Shown one piece after another: positions 54,355 to 60,227 of a stretch of 64,000 bases of DNA (within the stretch, counting starts at the first letter, position 1; every line of letters starts with the position of its first letter). The notes under the pieces are model-generated. The model ran no database searches. It saw only the letters and a program-made list of their open reading frames with translations, and was not told the origin of the DNA. Source of the DNA: Chromatiaceae bacterium (GTDB lineage: Bacteria; Pseudomonadota; Gammaproteobacteria; Chromatiales; Chromatiaceae); the NCBI GenBank assembly GCA_024235315.1, contig JACKMP010000008.1:62001-126000 (forward strand). Direction: 5' to 3'. The translations under genes and the position numbers were made by a program.

Positions 54355-54908
54355 TGGCGCGGCCGTTGACCGCGATTGCACACGACGCGCTGAGCGGGAT
54401 GCTGGACTGCGGCGACCGCGCGGTCGATGCGACAGTCGGCAACGGCCACGACACCCTGTTTCTGGCCAGCCGTTTGGCGCCGGATGGCCAGGTCATCGGC
54501 TTCGACATCCAACAGGCCGCACTGAACGCGGCGAATGCGCGCCTGATCGCCGCAGGTCTCGACGCAAACGTCACGCTGCTTTCCTGCGGGCACGAGCGGC
54601 TGGGCGAGAACCTTCCGCCGGACTGGCACGGCAGTGTGTCTGCGGTGATGTTCAACCTCGGCTACCTGCCTGGCGGCGACAAGCGGCTGATCACCCACGC
54701 GGACACCACGCTGGCGGCACTGCAGCAGGCCCTTTCAGTACTGAGGATCGGCGGCCTGATCTCGTTGATGGTCTATCCGGGACACCCGGGTGCAGGCACC
54801 GAGGTGCAGGCGGTGCTCGGCTGGCTGGCGCAGATCGGACGACGTGGCCGGGTCACGCACCATTCCTCGCCCGGCCCTGCCCTGTACCTGATCGAGCGCC
54901 TGGCATGA
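54354..54908 (+). CDS. MnmM-type (YtqB, PF06962) tRNA methyltransferase
   Basis: A 184-residue class I SAM methyltransferase of the YtqB / rRNA_methylase family. Signature segments are DATVGNGHDTLFLASRL (SAM motif I), VIGFDIQ (motif II) and VMFNLGYLPGGDKRLIT, the hallmark of this family. Bacillus YtqB is MnmM, which methylates nm5s2U to mnm5s2U at wobble position 34. Gammaproteobacteria usually use the fused MnmC for this. The TGATG junction with the upstream FAD oxidoreductase implies one functional unit. Whether a normal mnmC exists elsewhere cannot be seen here. Confidence 0.88.
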   Translation: MARPLTAIAHDALSGMLDCGDRAVDATVGNGHDTLFLASRLAPDGQVIGFDIQQAALNAANARLIAAGLDANVTLLSCGHERLGENLPPDWHGSVSAVMFNLGYLPGGDKRLITHADTTLAALQQALSVLRIGGLISLMVYPGHPGAGTEVQAVLGWLAQIGRRGRVTHHSSPGPALYLIERLA

Positions 54909-54986
54909 CAGCCATAGCCGCTTCCCTCTCTCCTGACTCTTTCCCATAGGGAACGATGGACACGGCCGCACTTCGCGGGTTTCGCG

Positions 54987-55679
54987 CTAATCGACACGCT
55001 GCAAGCGGTAGACGACCGAGTGCAGGTCGTCGCGCATACCCTGGGCAAAGCTCCAGCCCGGCTGCAGCGGGATCTCGATTCGCACCTCAGGCTGCAGTGC
55101 CGCAACCTCGCGCACCCTGGCGCGTTGCCTGTCGCCATCACGCTGCTTCTCCGCGTCCTGGCGTTTGCCCATCACCTGTTTGCCGCGCTCGGCCAGTGCA
55201 AACCATGCATCCGCAAGCGGATTGCCGGTTTCGCAGGCAAAGGTGATCGCCAGGTAGTTGCCGGGCGGCTCGTATCCCGGCTGGAGTTGCACCAGCCCGC
55301 CGCTGACTTCACCACTCACCGGAAATACCGGGAAACGGACCCGTGGTGTGTCGTGCAGATGCAGGTTGCTGTCGAGATAGGTCCCCTCCACCTGGCTGCA
55401 GGAAAACCACGCATCCGGATAAGACAGTGGCTCCACCCCATCGACCCAGCGCGCACGGCCACTGCCGGCCTGGTACTCGCCATCCCTCACGGTGAATTCG
55501 ATCACCACTTCCCAGGGGATTCGCAGGCCACCACCGAGATCGCGCTCACCAAACAGGTAGCTGTTGTGACCGGAGATCTGAAGTTGCCACTGGCCGTCGG
55601 ACGCTTGCAGTGGCGGAACCGCGCCACCGGAACCTGCGACCAGCAGACAAACACCGGCGAGAACACCGCCGCACCTCAT
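54987..55679 (-). CDS. Exported protein of unknown function, coupled to cbbR
   Basis: A 230-residue protein with an N-terminal signal sequence (MRCGGVLAGVCLLVAGSGGA) and a beta-rich body; two Cys residues (in WFSCSQVEG and FACETGN) could form a disulfide in the periplasm. The C-terminal third includes a highly charged helix (KQVMGKRQDAEKQRDGDRQR). I recognise no domain. Its ATG overlaps the cbbR stop (ATGA), so it is translated after the RuBisCO regulator. Confidence 0.75.
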   Translation of the reverse strand: MRCGGVLAGVCLLVAGSGGAVPPLQASDGQWQLQISGHNSYLFGERDLGGGLRIPWEVVIEFTVRDGEYQAGSGRARWVDGVEPLSYPDAWFSCSQVEGTYLDSNLHLHDTPRVRFPVFPVSGEVSGGLVQLQPGYEPPGNYLAITFACETGNPLADAWFALAERGKQVMGKRQDAEKQRDGDRQRARVREVAALQPEVRIEIPLQPGWSFAQGMRDDLHSVVYRLQRVD

Positions 55680-56593
55680 AACAGATTGCCAGGCTGCATC
55701 AGCGTCGCGGCATCCTCGCCCATCAGGAAGTCGAAGAATGCCTGCGCCACCGGGGGAAGACGCTTGCCGGTACAGGTCACCAGGTACCAGTAGCGCTGGA
55801 TCGGGAAGCCCTCGACGTCGAGGATCACCAGCCGACCGGCCTCGAGTTCCAGTTCCAGCGTGTGGATGGACACGATGCCAAGGCCCAGACCGGCCTCGAC
55901 CGCGTGCTTGATTGCCGAGTTCGAGGTCATCTCCATCCTGGTCTTCAGGGTCACGCCGCGCTCCTGGAAAAAGCGTTCCATTGCGATCCGCGTGCCCGAC
56001 TGTTGCTCGCGCGCGACGAATACCTCGTCCTGCAGGCTTATCAGCGGGATGTTCTTCTGCGCCGCAAGCGGATGGCTTGGCGGTGCGATGATCACCAGCG
56101 GGTTCTCCATGAACGGCGTCGCGTCGAGATCGAGTTCCTCGGGGGGCTTACCCATGATCACCAGGTCGGTCTCGTTGCTGGCCAGCTGGTCAAGCAGGGT
56201 CTTGCGGTTGGTGACGTCGAGCGAGAACGTGGTGCCCGGGTAACGTCGCGAGAAGGCCGCCAGCAGCCGGGTCGCAAAATAATTGGCCGTGGTCGCGACA
56301 CTGATCCGCAGGTGGCCGGAGTGCACCCCCTTGAGCGCCTCGATCACCTCGTCGAGCTCCTGCAACTGACGGCCCACCGTCTGGCTGTAGTGGAAAAATT
56401 CGCTGCCGGCCTGGGTCAGGTGGATCTGTTTTCCCAGTTTCTCGAACAGCGGCAACCCCGCCGCCTCCTCCAGCTGGCGGATCTGCATGGAAACCGCCGG
56501 CTGGCTGAGATGCAGCTCCTCGGCGGCGCGTGTATAGCTCAGATGCCTCGCAACGGCGGCAAAAACCTCCAATTGTCGCAACGTCAGATGCAT
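55676..56593 (-). CDS. cbbR: LysR-type regulator CbbR of the Calvin-cycle operon
   Basis: A 305-residue LysR-family regulator. The winged HTH is at about 1-60 (MHLTLRQLEVFAAVARHLSYTRAAEELHLSQPAVSMQIRQLEE) and the effector-binding domain at about 90-295. It is divergent from cbbL across 169 bases, the normal place for CbbR, which activates cbb genes in response to metabolites such as RuBP or NADPH. The HTH and context are clear. Confidence 0.95.
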   Translation of the reverse strand: MHLTLRQLEVFAAVARHLSYTRAAEELHLSQPAVSMQIRQLEEAAGLPLFEKLGKQIHLTQAGSEFFHYSQTVGRQLQELDEVIEALKGVHSGHLRISVATTANYFATRLLAAFSRRYPGTTFSLDVTNRKTLLDQLASNETDLVIMGKPPEELDLDATPFMENPLVIIAPPSHPLAAQKNIPLISLQDEVFVAREQQSGTRIAMERFFQERGVTLKTRMEMTSNSAIKHAVEAGLGLGIVSIHTLELELEAGRLVILDVEGFPIQRYWYLVTCTGKRLPPVAQAFFDFLMGEDAATLMQPGNLL

Positions 56594-56599
56594 AAGTCC

Positions 56600-56657
56600 T
56601 ATCTTATTTCATCTATCAGTAATATTGACTATCAATTATAGGTCGGGCCTTTATACT
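56600..56657 (+). promoter_or_regulatory. Putative CbbR operator and cbbL promoter
   Basis: The A/T-rich stretch here stands out from the GC-rich flanks. It holds two direct CTATCA repeats (56613-56618, 56629-56634) sixteen bases apart, several T-N11-A pairs typical of LysR sites, a -35-like TTGACT (56625-56630) and a -10-like TATACT (56652-56657); the spacing is long, as is common for activator-dependent promoters. It lies between divergent cbbR and cbbL. Exact operator bases are inferred. Confidence 0.55.
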
Positions 56658-56689
56658 CCTCCAACCCCAAAACAGGGACGGCTAATAAA

Positions 56690-56728
56690 CCTCGGCCGTC
56701 CGGGGCCCGAGGTCCGGTCCAACCGGAC
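56690..56728 (+). promoter_or_regulatory. Two hairpins in the cbbL leader
   Basis: CCTCGG (56690-56695) with CCGAGG (56707-56712), and GTCCGGT (56712-56718) with ACCGGAC (56722-56728, loop of 3), give adjacent hairpins in the untranslated leader, ending 34 bases before the cbbL ATG. They could protect the abundant RuBisCO mRNA from decay at its 5' end. Confidence 0.5.
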
Positions 56729-56762
56729 ATGGATCAACACCGAATACAGAGGGTTATAGGCA

Positions 56763-58181
56763 ATGGCCAAGAAATACGATGCGGGCGTAAAAGAGTACCG
56801 CGAAACATACTGGATGCCCGATTACACGCCGAAGGAAACCGACATCCTGGCGTGCTTCAAGATCACCCCGCAGCCGGGCGTGCCGCGTGAGGAAGTCGCC
56901 GCCGCCGTTGCCGCCGAGTCCTCGACCGGCACCTGGACCACCGTGTGGACCGACCTGCTGACCGACCTGGACTACTACAAGGGCCGCGCCTACGCCATCG
57001 AGGACGTACCTGGCGATGACACCTGCTTCTACGCCTTCGTTGCCTACCCGATCGACCTGTTCGAAGAAGGCTCGGTGGTCAACGTACTGACCTCGCTGGT
57101 CGGTAACGTGTTCGGCTTCAAGGCCCTGCGCGCCCTGCGCCTGGAAGACATCCGCTTCCCGGTTGCCTACGTCATGACCTGTAACGGCCCGCCCCAGGGT
57201 ATCCAGGTCGAGCGCGACATCATGAACAAGTATGGTCGTCCGCTGCTCGGCTGCACCATCAAGCCGAAGCTCGGCCTGTCGGCCAAGAACTACGGCCGTG
57301 CCTGCTACGAAGGCCTGCGTGGTGGTCTGGACTTCACCAAGGACGACGAGAACGTCAACTCGCAGCCGTTCATGCGCTGGAAGCACCGCTTCGACTTCGT
57401 CATGGAAGCCATTCACAAGGCTGAGCAGGAAACCGGCGAGCGCAAGGGTCACTACCTGAACGTCACCGCGCCGACCTCCGACGAGATGATGCGTCGTGCC
57501 GAGTACGCCAAAGAGATCGGCGCACCGATCATCATGCACGACTACCTGACCGGCGGCCTGTCGGCCAACACGCAGCTGGCACAGTGGTGTCAGCGCAACG
57601 GCATGCTGCTGCACATCCACCGCGCCATGCACGCCGTGCTCGACCGCAACCCGCACCACGGTATCCACTTCCGCGTACTGACCAAGATCCTGCGTCTGTC
57701 GGGTGGCGACCACCTGCACTCGGGCACCGTCGTCGGCAAGCTGGAAGGCGACCGCGATGCGACCCTCGGCTGGATCGACATCATGCGTGACAGCTTCATC
57801 AAGGAAGACCGTTCGCGCGGTATCTTCTTCGATCAGGACTGGGGCTCGATGCCTGGCGTCATTCCGGTTGCCTCCGGTGGTATCCACGTATGGCACATGC
57901 CGGCACTGGTCAGCATCTTCGGCGACGACTCCGTGCTGCAGTTCGGCGGCGGCACCCTGGGTCACCCCTGGGGCAACGCAGCCGGCGCCGCTGCCAACCG
58001 CGTCGCGGTCGAGGCATGCGTCGAGGCCCGCAACCAGGGTCGCGAACTGGAGAAGGAAGGCAAGGACATCCTCACCAACGCCGCCAAGCACAGCCCGGAA
58101 CTCAAGGCTGCGATGGAGACCTGGAAAGAGATCAAGTTCGAATTCGATACCGTCGACAAGCTGGACGTCTCTCACAAATAA
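56763..58181 (+). CDS. cbbL: RuBisCO large subunit, form IA
   Basis: The 472-residue catalytic subunit of ribulose-1,5-bisphosphate carboxylase. Active-site residues are all present: Lys167 in CTIKPKLGLS, the carbamylated Lys193 with Asp-Asp-Glu in FTKDDEN, His286 in LHIHRAMHAV and loop-6 Lys326 in GTVVGKLEGD. The sequence and the downstream cbbS-cbbQ-cbbO point to the IAq type, used at moderate CO2 without carboxysomes. Forms L8S8 with CbbS. Codons are strongly biased toward C-ending ones, as in highly expressed genes. Confidence 0.98.
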   Translation: MAKKYDAGVKEYRETYWMPDYTPKETDILACFKITPQPGVPREEVAAAVAAESSTGTWTTVWTDLLTDLDYYKGRAYAIEDVPGDDTCFYAFVAYPIDLFEEGSVVNVLTSLVGNVFGFKALRALRLEDIRFPVAYVMTCNGPPQGIQVERDIMNKYGRPLLGCTIKPKLGLSAKNYGRACYEGLRGGLDFTKDDENVNSQPFMRWKHRFDFVMEAIHKAEQETGERKGHYLNVTAPTSDEMMRRAEYAKEIGAPIIMHDYLTGGLSANTQLAQWCQRNGMLLHIHRAMHAVLDRNPHHGIHFRVLTKILRLSGGDHLHSGTVVGKLEGDRDATLGWIDIMRDSFIKEDRSRGIFFDQDWGSMPGVIPVASGGIHVWHMPALVSIFGDDSVLQFGGGTLGHPWGNAAGAAANRVAVEACVEARNQGRELEKEGKDILTNAAKHSPELKAAMETWKEIKFEFDTVDKLDVSHK

Positions 58182-58183
58182 GC

Positions 58184-58323
58184 CCCTCACCCTGCCCTCT
58201 CCCCGATGGGGAGAGGGTAACGGGAAAGCGGGCTCCTGCTCCCCCCTCGCCTCGATGGGGAGAGGGTAGCGGGACAACGGGCTCCTGCTCCCCCTCTCCC
58301 CTGGGAGAGGGTTGGGGTGAGGG
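58184..58323. repeat. Extragenic palindromic repeat, copy 2 (cbbL-cbbS spacer)
   Basis: Begins two bases after the cbbL stop. Left end CCCCTCACCC, right end GGGGTGAGGG, with internal CCCTCTCCCC/GGGGAGAGGG blocks and two near-copies of a unit with ACGGG and GGGCTCCTGCTCCC. It is the same family as the element at 1969-2102. It could fold into a long branched hairpin in the cbbLS mRNA. It makes the cbbL-cbbS spacer (186 bases) longer than usual. Confidence 0.85.
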
Positions 58324-58367
58324 CAAGACGACCGAATTCGCAAACGAATATTTTTGGAGTTAAATCA

Positions 58368-58724
58368 ATGAGCGATATGCAGGACTACAAATCGAGCCTG
58401 TCCAACACGGCAAGCCGCAAGTTCGAAACCTTCTCGTACCTGCCGACCATGGACGCCGCACAGATCCGCAAGCAGATCGAATACATCGTGTCCAAGGGCT
58501 GGAACCCGGGCATCGAGCATTGCGAGCCGGAAAACGCGTTCCAGAACTACTGGTACATGTGGAAGCTGCCGATGTTCGGCGAGACCGACGTCGACGCCAT
58601 CCTGGCCGAGTGCGAAGCCTGTCACAAGGCACACCCGGCAAACCACGTGCGTCTGCTCGGCTTTGACAACTATGCCCAGTCCGCTGGTGCATCCATGGTT
58701 ATCTACCGTGGTAAAGCCGTATAA
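58368..58724 (+). CDS. cbbS: RuBisCO small subunit
   Basis: A 118-residue small subunit. Landmarks: FETFSYLPTMDAAQIRKQIEYIV, GWNPGIEHCEPE, NYWYMWKLPMFGETDVDAILAE and HVRLLGFDNYAQSAGASMVIYRG. The ATG at 58368 has a TTTGGAGT ribosome site 8 bases before; an in-frame codon further upstream lies in the repeat. Caps the L8 core and is needed for activity. Confidence 0.98.
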   Translation: MSDMQDYKSSLSNTASRKFETFSYLPTMDAAQIRKQIEYIVSKGWNPGIEHCEPENAFQNYWYMWKLPMFGETDVDAILAECEACHKAHPANHVRLLGFDNYAQSAGASMVIYRGKAV

Positions 58725-58753
58725 CGGCAGCATCGACGATAGTCGATAAGCAG

Positions 58754-58787
58754 AGCCCCTGCTCCGCCCGGCGGGGCGGGGGCTTTT
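58754..58787 (+). terminator. Rho-independent terminator after cbbS
   Basis: AGCCCC ... GGGGCT with an inner CCGCCC/GGGCGG forms a long GC-rich stem directly followed by TTTT. It would end or reduce transcription after cbbLS, so cbbQ, yqhA and cbbO would be expressed less than RuBisCO. Confidence 0.8.
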
Positions 58788-58814
58788 CGTATCCAGTGTC
58801 GAGTCGTGAGTTGT

Positions 58815-58890
58815 GAATTTTGAGTGCCGGGGATGTGTCATGCATCCGGCTACCCAGAATCCACAACTCAACACTCATGACTCAAAATTC
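58815..58890. repeat. Inverted repeat upstream of cbbQ
   Basis: GAATTTTGAGT (58815-58825) is exactly complementary to ACTCAAAATTC (58880-58890) with 54 bases between; the flanking segments (GAGTCGTGAGTTGTG and CACAACTCAACACTCATGACTC) also pair imperfectly. It is A/T-rich compared with its surroundings and ends 13 bases before the cbbQ ATG, so it could hold cbbQ's ribosome site in a structure or be a remnant of a mobile repeat. Confidence 0.65.
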
Positions 58891-58903
58891 CTCGGAGAGG
58901 CAT

Positions 58904-59710
58904 ATGAGCGATACCAACCGTGATCAGTACCTGATCCAGAACGAACCCTACTACCGCCCGGTCCACAACGAAGTGGACATGTACCAGGCCGCGTATGACG
59001 CACGCATGCCAGTGATGCTCAAGGGCCCAACTGGTTGCGGCAAGTCGCGTTTTGTCGAATACATGGCGTGGAAGCTGCAGAAGCCGCTGATCACGGTGGC
59101 CTGCAACGAGGACATGACCGCGTCTGACCTCGTCGGCCGCTTCCTGCTCGACATCAACGGCACCAAGTGGCAGGACGGCCCACTGACGGTGGCCGCGCGC
59201 ATCGGCGCGATCTGTTATCTCGACGAAGTGGTCGAAGCCCGCCAGGACACCACGGTGGTGATCCATCCGCTGACTGACCACCGTCGCGAGCTGCCGCTGG
59301 AGAAGAAAGGCGAACTGGTGCATGCGCACGAAGACTTCCAGATCGTGATCTCCTACAACCCCGGCTACCAGTCGCTGATGAAGGACCTCAAGCAGTCGAC
59401 CAAGCAGCGTTTCGGCGGCATGGACTTCGACTACCCGTCGGTCGAGATCGAGACCGAGATCGTCGCCCACGAAGGCGGCACCGGGCGTGACATCGCCGAG
59501 AAGCTGGTGCAGGTCGCACAGCGTTCACGCAACCTCAAGGGACACGGTCTGGACGAGGGCATGTCTACGCGCCTGCTGGTGTATGCGGCGCAGCTCATTG
59601 GCAAGGGCATAGACCCGCTGTCGGCATGTCAGATGGCACTGGTCACCCCGCTGACGGACGACCCGGACATGCGCGATACGCTGAAGGCCGCGATCAACAC
59701 CTACTTCTGA
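58904..59710 (+). CDS. cbbQ: RuBisCO activase motor subunit CbbQ (AAA+ MoxR-type)
   Basis: A 268-residue AAA+ ATPase of the CbbQ/NorQ family. Walker A GPTGCGKS is at 41-48, Walker B in ICYLDEVVEAR, sensor region VISYNPGYQSL. CbbQ forms hexamers that bind CbbO and remove inhibitory sugar phosphates from RuBisCO. The start used is MSDTNRDQYL, with a GGAGAGG site before it, 28 codons inside the longest frame. It lies downstream of a terminator and an inverted repeat. Confidence 0.96.
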   Translation: MSDTNRDQYLIQNEPYYRPVHNEVDMYQAAYDARMPVMLKGPTGCGKSRFVEYMAWKLQKPLITVACNEDMTASDLVGRFLLDINGTKWQDGPLTVAARIGAICYLDEVVEARQDTTVVIHPLTDHRRELPLEKKGELVHAHEDFQIVISYNPGYQSLMKDLKQSTKQRFGGMDFDYPSVEIETEIVAHEGGTGRDIAEKLVQVAQRSRNLKGHGLDEGMSTRLLVYAAQLIGKGIDPLSACQMALVTPLTDDPDMRDTLKAAINTYF

Positions 59711-59727
59711 TCGGCCAAGGGGGCTTC

Positions 59728-60216
59728 GTGGAACGTACCTTCGAAAACCTGCTGTATGCCAGCCGCTGGCTGTTGGCACCGATCTATTTCGGCCTCAGCC
59801 TGGCCTTGCTGGCGATCGGCATCAAGTTCTTCCAGGAGGTCGTGCACATCCTGCCACTGGTACTGCAGACCACCGAGGCCGACCTGGTACTGGTCGTGCT
59901 GAGCCTGGTCGATATCGCCCTGGTCGGCGGCCTGCTGGTGATGGTGATGCTCAGCGGCTACGAGAATTTCGTCTCCCGCATCGACCTCAAGGAGGGCGGC
60001 GAGAAGCTCGACTGGCTCGGCAAGCTCGACTCCGGCTCACTGAAACAGAAGGTGGCAGCATCCATCGTCGCGATTTCCTCGATACACCTGCTCAAGGCGT
60101 TCATGAACCTGGCACACATCGATAACGACAAACTGATGTGGTACGTCATCATCCACATGACCTTCGTCGTCTCTGCGATGGGCATGGCCTGGGTGGATCG
60201 TCTTAACCAGCACTGA
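59728..60216 (+). CDS. YqhA-like (UPF0114) four-helix membrane protein
   Basis: A 162-residue integral membrane protein of the UPF0114/YqhA family, with the start RTFENLLYASRWLLAPIYFG, four hydrophobic helices (about 11-33, 46-70, 105-122, 131-150) and the conserved GYENFVSRID loop. The GTG start at 59728 has an AAGGGGG site before it. It sits between cbbQ and cbbO, with 17 bases from cbbQ and 11 to cbbO, so it belongs to the same mRNA. Its function is not established. Confidence 0.9.
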   Translation: MERTFENLLYASRWLLAPIYFGLSLALLAIGIKFFQEVVHILPLVLQTTEADLVLVVLSLVDIALVGGLLVMVMLSGYENFVSRIDLKEGGEKLDWLGKLDSGSLKQKVAASIVAISSIHLLKAFMNLAHIDNDKLMWYVIIHMTFVVSAMGMAWVDRLNQH

Positions 60217-60227
60217 GGCAATTCTCC

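Noticed and set aside
56754..58343. Long antisense open frame opposite cbbL (529 codons)
   Set aside because: It arises from the strong codon bias of cbbL; the plus strand encodes a complete RuBisCO large subunit.
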